From Zobellella taiwanensis (GTDB taxonomy: Bacteria > Pseudomonadota > Gammaproteobacteria > Enterobacterales > Aeromonadaceae), in assembly GCF_003012795.1 (NCBI RefSeq), contig NZ_PXYH01000001.1, positions 1-64,000 on the forward strand: a stretch of 64,000 bases of DNA, read 5' to 3'. Shown in pieces: positions 7,772 to 17,837 of this stretch (its first letter is position 1; every line of letters starts with the position of its first letter). Both the position numbers and the translations under genes were made by a program. A model generated the notes under the pieces. The model searched no databases. It worked only from the letters and a program-made list of their open reading frames with translations, and had not been told where the DNA came from.

Positions 7772-8640
7772 GCCTGCTCTTCCCGCAGTATGCCGAGCGC
7801 CGGCAGGCTGACCGGAGGCAACCGGGCATGGGTCAGGGATTCGGGCTTGAGGTCGAACACCTGGCCAATGGCGGCCTGGATGGCCGGTGTTACCCGCTCG
7901 GGCAGGGCCAGATACCAGCGCCCGGGGGCATTGAGCTTGAGCTGGCCCACGGCGTAGTCGATGCTGCGCTGCAGTTCGAGCAGCAGGTTGTCGAACACGA
8001 ACTGATCCACCGCCGCCTGCTCATCATCGAGCGCCTGAAAGCCGCGGATGGTACGGGAAAAATGCCATTGCCGCTGGTGGATAAAGGTCATCACCAGCTC
8101 CTGGCCCGGCACCTTGTGCAGTATCAGGCCGCGCACCTCGGGCTCCAGCAGGTTGGCCATGGCCAGTTCGTCCACCCCTATGGTGGCCACCTCGCCCAGG
8201 ACGCCCGCCGCCCGTACCAGTTCGGCCAGCGGCTCGCGCCGGCTGTAATAGACAGCAATACGCGCCTGCCCCTGGGGATTGGGCGGCAGGTCGATATAGT
8301 CGAACAACAGGCTGTCGACGGGTTCGTCGACCAACTCGCGCATCAGCCAGGGCAATGCCTGGGCCAGCTCGTCGTCGGGCATGGCGGGCTTTTCGAGCTG
8401 GGTCTGCTGATACCATTGCCGGCTCAGAGCCAGGCGCAGTGCCCGCCCCTGCCAGCCCTGTTCGGTCACTAGTGCCTGCAACGCCGCCGGGGCGCTTTCT
8501 CCCCGCCCCAGGGGACGTTGCACCACCTGCTGGTCCTCGGCGTCCGCCACGCCGTAAAGGGCGTTCTGGGTCAGGTAGATACCCACCGAAGAGGTTGCCC
8601 GGGCGGGCTTGAACCAGTTGAACTTCAAGGCCATGGTCAC
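7768..8640 (-). CDS. mshI: MSHA biogenesis protein MshI (PilM-like)
   Basis: Cytoplasmic actin-like protein equivalent to PilM that anchors the MshI2/MshJ complex. The sequence (SVGIYLTQNALYGVAD..., RLALSRQWYQQTQLEKP) resembles MshI1 of Vibrio; about 290 aa. Two starts compete: GTG at 8640 (given here) and ATG at 8634, six nucleotides downstream. Neither has a strong Shine-Dalgarno sequence. It is the first gene of the msh operon in this window; no mshH/csrD-like gene precedes it. Confidence 0.86.
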   Translation of the reverse strand: MTMALKFNWFKPARATSSVGIYLTQNALYGVADAEDQQVVQRPLGRGESAPAALQALVTEQGWQGRALRLALSRQWYQQTQLEKPAMPDDELAQALPWLMRELVDEPVDSLLFDYIDLPPNPQGQARIAVYYSRREPLAELVRAAGVLGEVATIGVDELAMANLLEPEVRGLILHKVPGQELVMTFIHQRQWHFSRTIRGFQALDDEQAAVDQFVFDNLLLELQRSIDYAVGQLKLNAPGRWYLALPERVTPAIQAAIGQVFDLKPESLTHARLPPVSLPALGILREEQA

Positions 8641-8662
8641 CGCGTGAAAATAGGAAAAATCC

Positions 8663-8691
8663 AGTATAAACAGTTAAAAGCCGTTAATGAA
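8663..8691 (-). promoter_or_regulatory. Promoter of the msh operon
   Basis: Minus-strand TTCATT, 17-bp spacer, TATACT: the -10 is strong and the -35 weak. It lies between the terminator of the upstream symporter gene and the mshI start, placing transcription start roughly 15-20 nt upstream of mshI. Confidence 0.55.
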
Positions 8692-8715
8692 CAGGCGCTT
8701 GTGCCTCGATGAACG

Positions 8716-8741
8716 AAAAAAGGGACGCGTGCGCGTCCCTT
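8716..8741 (-). terminator. Terminator of the VC_2705-type symporter operon
   Basis: AGGGACGCG/CGCGTCCCT palindrome with a T6 run on the minus strand, about 20 nt after the stop codon of the symporter gene. It separates this operon from the msh promoter. Confidence 0.85.
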
Positions 8742-8751
8742 GGTGACAATC

Positions 8752-8761
8752 TTGATCCAGA

Positions 8762-8765
<4 letters not shown>
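8752..8765. promoter_or_regulatory. FNR-type palindrome
   Basis: TTGAT-CCAG-ATCAA is a perfect match to the FNR/ANR half-site pair TTGATN4ATCAA. It overlaps the stop codon of the symporter gene and is centred roughly 95-105 bp upstream of the predicted msh transcription start. That distance is unusual for FNR activation, and a coding constraint could explain it. Confidence 0.3.
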
Positions 8766-10462
<1,697 letters not shown>

Positions 10463-10472
10463 GTCCTACCCC

Positions 10473-10739
10473 TTACTCTTCGTCAACGTTGTATTTTTTG
10501 TCGAGCACGTTCATTCGCCATACGTAGACGAAGATCAGCACCACGAACACATAAATGGAGCCCTGCTGGGAGAACCAGAAACCCAGTTTGGCGCCGCCGA
10601 TGGTGAAGGCATTGAGCACATCCACCAGTATGATGCCGAACAGGTAGGACACCGCGAACCAGATGGCCAGCAAGATGGCCATCAACCGCAGGTTTTCGCT
10701 CCAGTACGCTTTTGCTTTTTCCTGATTTTCGAACGCCAT
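10473..10739 (-). CDS. DUF4212 small subunit of the symporter
   Basis: An 88-aa membrane protein with two hydrophobic helices (LMAILLAIWFAVSYLFGIIL and IYVFVVLIFVYVWRM) and the family features YWSENLRL near the N-terminus and GFWFSQQGS between the helices. In this family it is always next to, and presumed to work with, the large sodium/solute symporter subunit, here 10 bp downstream. The start has a good AAGGAGAAAGA ribosome-binding site. The 207-bp stretch upstream of it is AT-rich and should hold the operon promoter; I cannot assign boxes with confidence. Confidence 0.88.
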   Translation of the reverse strand: MAFENQEKAKAYWSENLRLMAILLAIWFAVSYLFGIILVDVLNAFTIGGAKLGFWFSQQGSIYVFVVLIFVYVWRMNVLDKKYNVDEE

Positions 10740-10946
10740 TCTCTTTCTCCTTGAATAGCCGAATACGGTTCGAAAATAACAGTAGCGCGTTAACGGGGCG
10801 TTGAAACTTAGACTTTGGTATTAACCAATAATTAACAAAACAGAAACATTACTCGACAAGGACGATGGTGCCTCTCCCTGGCACCGAGGAGCCGCTGAAC
10901 GGAGCACCGCCGCGGCCGCTAGCGATCGGCCAGGCGGCCCCGTTAT

Positions 10947-11828
10947 TCAGAGCAGGACCAGGGTCAGATAGACCACCAGCGGAATGGTCAGCACCGACAG
11001 GGCATTGCCGAGCAGCACTATGCTGGCCATTTTGTCGGGCTGGCATCCATATTGTTCGCACAACAGGTAGTTGAGCACCGCCGGCGGCAACATCACCGAC
11101 AGCGCCAGCAGCCGCAGCCAGTCGTTGCCGAGCGGCAGCCACCAGGCCACCAGGGCAAAGCTCAGCGCCCCCGCCAGCAAATAGGCCAGATTGACCCGCA
11201 GGGCCAGGCCCAGGTTGCCCATTTCCCCTTCCGCCAGGCGCACGCCCAGGGCGAACAGCATCAGCGGCACCGCTATCTGGCCCAGCAGGTCGGCGCTGGT
11301 ATAGACAAACTCCGGCAGCAAAGCCCGGTGCTCCGCCAGCAGCAGCCCCGCCAGGGCCGCCCACACATTGGGATTTTGCAGCCACCGCCAGCGGCCCGCC
11401 TCCCTCGACAGGATAAAGAGCCCGAGCGAAAAGTGGATCAGGTTGGACAGCACGAACAACAGAATGATGGCGCCCAGTTGATCGGCGCCATAGGCCAGCA
11501 TCATCAAGGGAATGCCGATGTTGCCGGTGTTGCGGAACATGCCCGCCAGCACCAGAGTACGCCGCTCCAGCCCGTGAAACCGGAACAGGCACAGCAACAG
11601 GCCGGGCAGCAGTATGCACAACACACCGGCCAGCAGCAGCAGCCCGCTGTCGGCCAGCGCGAGCGGATTCTGGATCAGGGCCGAAAACACCAGGGCCGGG
11701 CAGAACAGAGCCACGTTGGCCTGGTTGACAAAGCCCATGTCCGCCTGGCGCTGACGCCGGCCAAAAACCCAGCCGGCGGCCACCACGGCGAACACCGGCA
11801 CCACGATATTGAGCAGGGTCAGCAACAT
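10947..11828 (-). CDS. AEC-family carrier
   Basis: Auxin-efflux-carrier family membrane protein of about 293 aa with about ten helices. The family pattern FRNTGNIGIPLMMLAYG in the first half and VMLPPAVLNYLLCEQYG in the second half marks the two inverted repeats. Such carriers export or exchange organic acids or amino-acid derivatives; the substrate here is unknown. I start at the ATG ending at 11828 because the family usually begins directly before this first helix (MLLTLLNIVVPVF). An alternative ATG at 11852 lies in the loop of the preceding terminator hairpin. Neither has a good Shine-Dalgarno sequence. It lies downstream of dadA on the same strand. Confidence 0.82.
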   Translation of the reverse strand: MLLTLLNIVVPVFAVVAAGWVFGRRQRQADMGFVNQANVALFCPALVFSALIQNPLALADSGLLLLAGVLCILLPGLLLCLFRFHGLERRTLVLAGMFRNTGNIGIPLMMLAYGADQLGAIILLFVLSNLIHFSLGLFILSREAGRWRWLQNPNVWAALAGLLLAEHRALLPEFVYTSADLLGQIAVPLMLFALGVRLAEGEMGNLGLALRVNLAYLLAGALSFALVAWWLPLGNDWLRLLALSVMLPPAVLNYLLCEQYGCQPDKMASIVLLGNALSVLTIPLVVYLTLVLL

Positions 11829-11870
11829 AAAAAAGGAGCCAAAAGACGGCATAGTGCGTCTTTTGGCTCC
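11829..11870 (-). terminator. Terminator hairpin after dadA, abutting the AEC gene start
   Basis: A perfect 14-bp stem (11835-11848 with 11857-11870, 8-nt loop) is followed on the minus strand by six T residues that touch the ATG of the AEC carrier. It should terminate dadA transcription. Readthrough would place the hairpin over the start of the downstream gene. Confidence 0.85.
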
Positions 11871-11950
11871 CTGTGTCCAGATGAAGGGGAAACCGCCCGG
11901 CGGCTTGCCGCTGGGCGGCAGATGGCAGGCGGGCTGCCCGCGCTCCGGTA

Positions 11951-13204
11951 TCAGCCGTAGCGGCTGAAGGCCAGGCCGTCGTGGTCTATCTCCGGCGCCT
12001 TGCCGCTGATCAGGTCGGCAATCAGCTTGCCCGAGCCCGGGCCCATGGTCCAGCCCAGGGTGCCGTGGCCGGTGTTGAGCCACAGGTTCTTGAAGCGGGT
12101 GCCGCCGATGATGGGGGTGCCGTCCGGGGTCATGGGCCGGAAACCGGTCCAGAACTCGGCCTGGTCAATCTTGCCGCCTTCCGGGAACAGGCTCTTCACC
12201 GAATGGGCGATGGTCTCGCGCCGGGCATTGGGCAGGTCGCCGTTGAAGTCGGCCAGCTCGGCGGTACCGGCGGCACGGATGCGGTTGTCGAAACGGGTAA
12301 TGGCCACCTTGAAGGTTTCGTCCATCACGGTGGACTGGGGCGCGTCCTCGTCCTTGTTGACCTCTATGGTCAGGGAGTAACCCTTGACCGGGTAGATGGG
12401 CAGGCGCAGGCCGAGCGGGTTGAGCAGGAAGGGAGAATAGCTGCCCATGCACACCAGCACCTGATCGGCGTTTTCCAGGCCGGTGGCGGTCTGCACGCCG
12501 CTGATCCGATCACCGTCGCGCACCAGTGCCTTGATCTCGGTGTTGAACTTGAACACCACGCCCTTTTCCTGGCATTTCTTCACCAGCGCCTTGGTGAACA
12601 GGTTGCAGTCGCCGGTCTGATCGTCCGGGAAGTGCAGGCCGCCCACCAGTTTGTCCTTGACCCGGGCCAGGGCCGGTTCGCGGGCGATACAGTCGTCCAC
12701 GCTGAGCATGGCATGGTTGACGTTGAATTCCTGCAGCACCTTGATGTCCTTGGCGGCATCGTCCACCTGCTTCTGGGTGCGGAACACCTGCAGCAGGCCC
12801 TGCTTGCGGCTTTCAAACGGCAGGCCCAGCTCGTCCTGCAGGGCGTTGATGCACTGGCGGCTGTACTCGGATACCCGCACCATGCGCGACTTGTTGATGC
12901 CGTAGGATTTTTCATTGCAATTGGCCAGCATCGACAGCATAAACTTCCACTGAGCCGGATTCAGGCTGGGACGGACCTTGAGGGGAGCATGGGCCTGGAA
13001 CATCCACTTGACGGCCTTCATGGGAATACCGGGGCCGGCCCAGGGGGAAGACATGCCGAAAGACAGCTGGCCGGCGTTGGCGAAGCTGGTTTCCTCGGCC
13101 GCATCGGGCTGGCGGTCGATGACCACCACCTCATGGCCCTGCTGGGCCAGGTACCAGGCACTGGTTACACCGACAACACCACTACCCAACACTAAAACTT
13201 TCAT
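11951..13204 (-). CDS. dadA: D-amino acid dehydrogenase small subunit DadA
   Basis: FAD-dependent membrane-associated dehydrogenase that oxidises D-amino acids, chiefly D-alanine, to 2-oxo acids and feeds electrons to the respiratory chain. The N-terminus MKVLVLGSGVVGVTSAWYLAQ is the Rossmann FAD-binding GxGxxG fold. The 417-aa length, the segment FANAGQLSFGMSSPWAGPGIP and the C-terminal LNTGHGTLGWTMGPGSGKLIADL are typical of DadA. No alanine racemase dadX is adjacent. The upstream 224-bp AT-rich gap contains a perfect CRP-like palindrome, consistent with CRP control of dadA in enterics. Confidence 0.95.
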   Translation of the reverse strand: MKVLVLGSGVVGVTSAWYLAQQGHEVVVIDRQPDAAEETSFANAGQLSFGMSSPWAGPGIPMKAVKWMFQAHAPLKVRPSLNPAQWKFMLSMLANCNEKSYGINKSRMVRVSEYSRQCINALQDELGLPFESRKQGLLQVFRTQKQVDDAAKDIKVLQEFNVNHAMLSVDDCIAREPALARVKDKLVGGLHFPDDQTGDCNLFTKALVKKCQEKGVVFKFNTEIKALVRDGDRISGVQTATGLENADQVLVCMGSYSPFLLNPLGLRLPIYPVKGYSLTIEVNKDEDAPQSTVMDETFKVAITRFDNRIRAAGTAELADFNGDLPNARRETIAHSVKSLFPEGGKIDQAEFWTGFRPMTPDGTPIIGGTRFKNLWLNTGHGTLGWTMGPGSGKLIADLISGKAPEIDHDGLAFSRYG

Positions 13205-13417
13205 AACACTCCCCTATCAAGATGCTTGGACGGCGACAATATCATCTAAAAAAGAAATAAAATCCAGAGCAATAAACAAGGAGAAAAGCGCCGGGGCCGG
13301 ACGCCGCCAAGGCGCCGGAGGGCGGGGATATATGTTCAACTACAGCAGTTTTTCACAAAAGATGAAAACTCCAATTAATATAAAAATATAAGAACATTAA
13401 TCTTAACATTTACTTCG

Positions 13418-13433
13418 TGTGACCAACATCACA
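13418..13433. promoter_or_regulatory. CRP-type palindrome upstream of dadA
   Basis: TGTGA-CCAACA-TCACA is a perfect CRP consensus core. It lies about 214 bp upstream of the dadA start and overlaps the stop codon of the sensor kinase gene. The dadA link is plausible, since enteric dad is CRP-regulated, but no promoter boxes were placed, so the distance to the transcription start is unknown. Confidence 0.45.
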
Positions 13434-16062
13434 AAGCCGGAAAATCGGCCTGCTCCAGCAGCCGGCGCAAGGCGCTCAGCTCCTCCCCGGGCAACGGCTG
13501 GCCATGATCGGGCCAGGCACAGGCCGCCCGGGCCCGGGCGGCAAAGACCCCGGCGCCCAGCCGGTCGGCTTCCCGCGCCAGTTGGCGCAGCAGCCGGCCG
13601 GCCTCGGCCCAGTCCGCTTCCGCCTCGGCCGCCTGCAACAACCACAATTGTTCGCCGGCCTGCTCGGTAAATTCGGCCGTCAGCCCGCCGGCCGGTGCCG
13701 CCACCGCTTCCGCATCCGGCAGGGCCTCGTCGCCGCAGGCCTGCACCAGGGCCTGGTAGAGTTCGCGCCGGCTGACCGGCTTGGTGACATAGCCGTTCAT
13801 GCCCGAGCCCAGGCTGGTTTCCCGGTCGCCGCGCATGGCGCTGGCGGTCAGGGCAATAATGGGCACCTCGTGGTGGACCCGGAGCTTGCGGATCTGGCGG
13901 GTCGCCTCCAGTCCGTCCAGAATTGGCATCTGCAGATCCATCAGGACCGCATCGAAACGGCGCCGGGTCACCTGCTCCACCGCCTGGCGACCGTTGTCGG
14001 CCAGGCTGACCACGGCCCCCACCTGGTTGAGGAATTCGACAATCAGCTGCTGGTTGACCCTGTTGTCTTCCGCCAGCAGGATCCGCCGCCCCGCCAGCGC
14101 GCGCTTGAAGCGGGCCTCCTGCGGATCCTCCACCGCCAGGGCCGGCTCGGGTCCGGCCGGCTCGCCCAGCAGGCGCTGCAGGCAGGCGCACAGGCGGCCC
14201 CAGGTGACCGGCTTGGACAGGTAATGGCGGATGCCCAGGGCCTGCATCTGGGCCGCCGGCCGGTCCCGGCCGAAGGCGCTGGCCACCACTATCTCCACCT
14301 GCTCCAGGTGCGGCTGCTGGCGCAGGTAGCGGGCCAGCTCCAGGCCGTTTTCCCGCCCTATACAGCAGTCGATAAAGGCCAGGCGCAGTTCGCCGCCCCA
14401 GCGCTGCACCAACTCCCGGGCGCCGGCCAAATCCCGGGCCGTCAGCACCACCAGCCCCGCCTGCTGCAGCATCCGCTCCATCACCTCCAGCGCCAGGGCG
14501 TTGTCGTCCACCAGCAGCACCTTTTCGCCCCGCCCCGGCGGCGGTATCGCCTCGCTGGCCGCCGGGGCCGGACGCAGCGGCAGCTCGACCCTGAAAGTCG
14601 AGCCTCGCCCCGGTTCGCTGGCCACCGAAATACGGCCATCCATCAGCTCCACCAGGTGATGGCAGATGCTGAGTCCCAGGCCACTGCCGCCGTATTTGCG
14701 GGTGGTGCTGGCATCCACCTGGGTAAAGGACTGGAACAGCCGGTCGAGCTGCTCGGGCATAATGCCGATGCCGGTATCCCTGACCTCGAAACACAGGCGG
14801 GGCTCGGGCCCGGGCACCACCCTCACCGTCAGCACCACCTCCCCCCGTTCGGTAAACTTGAGGGCGTTGCCGACCAGGTTGACCAGGATCTGTCCCAGGC
14901 GCAGGGGATCGCCGCGCAGCCAGTCGGGCACCTCGTCGCCCTTGTCGATGATCACCTCCAGCTGTTTTTGCTCCGACATGTCGGCAAACAACCCCGACAA
15001 CCGCTCCAGCTGTTCATCGAGGCAGAAGGGAATGTCTTCCAGCTCCAGCTTGCCCGCCTCCACCCTGGTCAGGTCGAGGATGTCGTTGATCAGCAGCAGC
15101 AGGTTGTCGGAAGACAACCGGATCTTGCCCAGGTATTCGGCCTGGCGGCTGTCGAGCGGAGTTTGCTGCAACAGGGAGGCAAAGCCGATGATGGCGTTCA
15201 TGGGGGTACGGATTTCATGGCTCATGTTGGCCAGAAAATCGCTTTTGGCCTGGGCCAGGGCGCGGGCGGCCCGGTTGGCCTGGCGCAGGCGGCGGTTGCT
15301 GCGATAGAGCAGGCCGCCACCGGCGCACAGCACCACCAGTACCAGGCTCGCCGCCAGTGCCAGCAGGCGGTTGCGGCTGTGCTCGGTTTGCCGGCGCCAT
15401 TCGGCAACCCAGTGATAGAAGTCGGCGATGTCGCTTGCGGCGAACCGGTGGCGCAGGCGGATCAGCCGGTCCAGGCTGTCCAGGTAGATGCCGTGCACCA
15501 AAAACAGCTCGGCCTGCTGCGGATACCGGTCGGCCAGGGCCGCCGCCTGGCGCTCCAGCTCGCGCACGAACAGGCGGTTGCCAGCATAGAAATAAAGCCG
15601 GCTGTGCTGGAGCAGGGGCTGAAAGTCCCGCCGCGGCTGGCCGGACAGGCCGCGCACCGCCTTGCTGAACACCGCCAGGCCGTGGCGGGCATGGATGTCC
15701 GCCTCCTGCAGGGTGCGCAGGCTGTCCAGGTAATCGGCCAGGCGGGCATCCACCTCGCCGCCGGTCAGGGCCGCCGGCCCCGGCCGCTGCAGGAAGTCCC
15801 TAAACCGCGACAGCATCAGGCTGAGCCGGCGCACCTCCTCGTCCAGCAGCAAGCCGTCCTCGGCGTCCAGCGTCATCACCCCGTGGTGGATATGGTGCAG
15901 TTCGTCGGCAATGGGATCGGCGTAGTACAGCAGTTCCCGGCTATCCTGATACTGGCGGTACAGTCCCCGGCCATGCGCCGCCAGCCACCACAGCAAGCCC
16001 AGCGCCAGCGCCAGCCAGAGCAGGCCGCGACGGCAAAATAAGGATTTTACAGAAGCGATCAT
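13429..16062 (-). CDS. Hybrid sensor histidine kinase with two receiver domains
   Basis: Inner-membrane hybrid kinase of about 877 aa from the ATG at 16062, preferred over an upstream GTG because GGAA precedes it. Order: membrane helix (about 13-30), periplasmic helical sensor of about 200 residues, second helix (about 234-252), HisKA with H282 in SHEIRTP, HATPase with N (VNLVGNALKF) and G boxes (DTGIGI, GGSGLGLS), receiver 1 (acceptor D565 in FIDCC), receiver 2 (D709 in LMDLQMP). The last 80 residues are helical and occupy the place of an HPt domain, but the expected HxLKG reads RQLAR, so no phosphorylatable histidine is visible. It is divergent from the DASS transporter gene, suggesting a related signal. 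Confidence 0.88.
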   Translation of the reverse strand: MIASVKSLFCRRGLLWLALALGLLWWLAAHGRGLYRQYQDSRELLYYADPIADELHHIHHGVMTLDAEDGLLLDEEVRRLSLMLSRFRDFLQRPGPAALTGGEVDARLADYLDSLRTLQEADIHARHGLAVFSKAVRGLSGQPRRDFQPLLQHSRLYFYAGNRLFVRELERQAAALADRYPQQAELFLVHGIYLDSLDRLIRLRHRFAASDIADFYHWVAEWRRQTEHSRNRLLALAASLVLVVLCAGGGLLYRSNRRLRQANRAARALAQAKSDFLANMSHEIRTPMNAIIGFASLLQQTPLDSRQAEYLGKIRLSSDNLLLLINDILDLTRVEAGKLELEDIPFCLDEQLERLSGLFADMSEQKQLEVIIDKGDEVPDWLRGDPLRLGQILVNLVGNALKFTERGEVVLTVRVVPGPEPRLCFEVRDTGIGIMPEQLDRLFQSFTQVDASTTRKYGGSGLGLSICHHLVELMDGRISVASEPGRGSTFRVELPLRPAPAASEAIPPPGRGEKVLLVDDNALALEVMERMLQQAGLVVLTARDLAGARELVQRWGGELRLAFIDCCIGRENGLELARYLRQQPHLEQVEIVVASAFGRDRPAAQMQALGIRHYLSKPVTWGRLCACLQRLLGEPAGPEPALAVEDPQEARFKRALAGRRILLAEDNRVNQQLIVEFLNQVGAVVSLADNGRQAVEQVTRRRFDAVLMDLQMPILDGLEATRQIRKLRVHHEVPIIALTASAMRGDRETSLGSGMNGYVTKPVSRRELYQALVQACGDEALPDAEAVAAPAGGLTAEFTEQAGEQLWLLQAAEAEADWAEAGRLLRQLAREADRLGAGVFAARARAACAWPDHGQPLPGEELSALRRLLEQADFPAL

Positions 16063-16131
16063 CTGTTGTTTCCACACTGGGGTGATATACTAACAACCCT
16101 ATACAAAACAATAACATAACGAGAAATAAAC

Positions 16132-17499
16132 ATGTCTGATGAAGTTCCGCAGCAAGTCGTTAATATCAAGGCCAAGTGGGGGATACTGCTCGCCAATATC
16201 GCCCTGTTCGTGATCCTGCTCACCAGTCTGCCGTTCGAGCCCAGCGTCAACAAAGGGCTCAGCCTGCTCATCTTTATTGCCGTGCTGTGGCTGACCGAGG
16301 CCATCCATATTACCATCACCGCCCTGCTGGTGCCGCTGCTCGCCACCCTGCTCGGCATTCTCAACACCAACACCGCCCTGGCCAGCTTTTCCAACTCCAT
16401 CATCTTCCTCTTCCTCGGCGGCTTCGCCCTGGCGGCGGCGATGCACAGCCAGGGGCTGGATCGGCTGATCGCCAGCCGTATCCTGCAACTGGCCCGGGGC
16501 CGGCTGGCCGCCGCCGTGCTGCTGCTGTTCGCCACCGCCGCCTTCCTGTCCATGTGGATCAGCAACACCGCTACCGCCGCCATGATGCTGCCCCTGGCGC
16601 TCGGCCTGCTGTCCTGCCTGGATGCCCAAAAGCACCGCAACACCTTTGTGTTCGTGCTGCTGGGCGTGGCCTACAGCGCCAGCATCGGCGGCATCGCCAC
16701 CCTGGTGGGCAGCCCGCCCAACGCCATTGCCGCCGCCGAGGTGGGCCTGAGCTTCAGCGAATGGATGGCACTCGGCCTGCCGGTCACCCTGATGCTGCTG
16801 CCGGTCGCCATCGTTGTGCTCTATCTGCTGTTCCGCCCTCAGCTCAACGAGCGCATCACCCTGGAGCAGGAAACCATCAGCTGGACCGGCAAGCGCAAGC
16901 TCACCCTGGCCATCTTCCTGCTCACCGTCTGTCTGTGGATTTTCTCCACCCCGGTGTCCACCGCCCTGGGCGGCCTGGCGGCCTTCGATACCCTGGTGGC
17001 ACTGCTGGCCATTATTCTGATCGGCGTCAGCCGGGTGGCCGAATGGAAGGACATTGAAAAGCACACCGACTGGGGTGTACTGCTGCTGTTCGGCGGCGGT
17101 CTGACCCTGAGCCACATACTGCGCGAAACCGGCACCAGCCTGTTCCTGGCCAACCACCTGGCGGACATGCTAGGCAATGCCAACCCCTTCATCATCCTGC
17201 TGGCGATCACCGCCTTTGTGGTGTTCCTGACCGAGCTGGCCTCCAACACCGCCAGCGCCGCCCTGCTGATCCCGGTGTTCGTGGCGGTGGCGGAAGGGCT
17301 GGGACTGACGCCGGTCATGGTGGCGTCGGTGATCGCGGTGTCCGCCTCCTGCGCCTTCATGCTGCCGGTGGCCACGCCGCCCAATGCCATCGTGTTCGGC
17401 TCCGGCCTTATCCGCCAGGGCGACATGATGAAGGCGGGCTTCTTCCTCAACCTGGCCTGTATCGGTTTGCTGGCGGTCTACTTTTTCCTGCTCGGCTGA
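16132..17499 (+). CDS. DASS-family Na+/dicarboxylate symporter (VcINDY-like)
   Basis: Inner-membrane symporter importing C4-dicarboxylates or related anions with Na+. The 455-aa sequence has the two SNT signature loops that bind Na+ and substrate carboxylates ([17 protein letters not shown] and [15 protein letters not shown]) and the paired PPNA motifs ([11 protein letters not shown] and [11 protein letters not shown]), as in Vibrio cholerae INDY. It begins only 69 bp from the divergent sensor kinase start. The short AT-rich spacer must hold both promoters. Confidence 0.92.
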   Translation: MSDEVPQQVVNIKAKWGILLANIALFVILLTSLPFEPSVNKGLSLLIFIAVLWLTEAIHITITALLVPLLATLLGILNTNTALASFSNSIIFLFLGGFALAAAMHSQGLDRLIASRILQLARGRLAAAVLLLFATAAFLSMWISNTATAAMMLPLALGLLSCLDAQKHRNTFVFVLLGVAYSASIGGIATLVGSPPNAIAAAEVGLSFSEWMALGLPVTLMLLPVAIVVLYLLFRPQLNERITLEQETISWTGKRKLTLAIFLLTVCLWIFSTPVSTALGGLAAFDTLVALLAIILIGVSRVAEWKDIEKHTDWGVLLLFGGGLTLSHILRETGTSLFLANHLADMLGNANPFIILLAITAFVVFLTELASNTASAALLIPVFVAVAEGLGLTPVMVASVIAVSASCAFMLPVATPPNAIVFGSGLIRQGDMMKAGFFLNLACIGLLAVYFFLLG

Positions 17500-17510
17500 G
17501 TCCGGAATGC

Positions 17511-17540
17511 AAAAAAGCCGCTTGCTGAAGCGGCTTTTTT
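17511..17540. terminator. Bidirectional terminator
   Basis: AAAAAA-GCCGCTT-GCTG-AAGCGGC-TTTTTT: a symmetric stem with T-runs on both strands, placed between the convergent DASS gene and the DUF1127 gene. Confidence 0.92.
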
Positions 17541-17567
17541 ATTGGGCGCATCCTTGCCGGATCGGGC

Positions 17568-17780
17568 TTACTGCTGCCAGAACGGCTTGCTGGCTTCCTG
17601 GTAGCGATCGGCTTCGTTCAGGCCGATATCCTTGAGCAGGTAAGCGGGCAATTCGGACAGCTCGCGGCGGGTGCGGCTGCGCTGCAGCCACAGGGCCAGA
17701 GTGGCACGCAGGCCGGCATGACGTTGGGCCGGGCGGGCCAGGGATTGGGAAGACCGGATGGAATGGTTGACTGTGCTCAT
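17568..17780 (-). CDS. DUF1127 (YjiS-like) small basic protein
   Basis: A 70-aa protein with the DUF1127 signature (RTRRELSELPAYLLKDIGL near the C-terminus, followed by an acidic NEADRYQEA tail). Related short proteins in alphaproteobacteria bind RNA and affect phosphate and carbon metabolism; no function is known for this one. The ATG at 17780 has a strong CAGGAGG ribosome-binding site 6 nt upstream. A good sigma-70 promoter lies just behind it. Confidence 0.85.
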   Translation of the reverse strand: MSTVNHSIRSSQSLARPAQRHAGLRATLALWLQRSRTRRELSELPAYLLKDIGLNEADRYQEASKPFWQQ

Positions 17781-17808
17781 GATGCGCCTCCTGAATGATG
17801 TCGCGCAC

Positions 17809-17837
17809 AGCATAGTGAGCCCCGGGGACCGTCTCAA
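17809..17837 (-). promoter_or_regulatory. Promoter of the DUF1127 gene
   Basis: Minus-strand TTGAGA, 17-bp spacer, TATGCT, giving a start about 20-25 nt upstream of the ATG. It is one of the best sigma-70 matches in the window. Confidence 0.65.

Noticed and set aside
10473-10739. YjcH (DUF485) with ActP
   Set aside because: Helix positions and the YWSENLRL and GFWFSQQGS motifs fit the DUF4212 small subunit of the VC_2705 symporter type instead.
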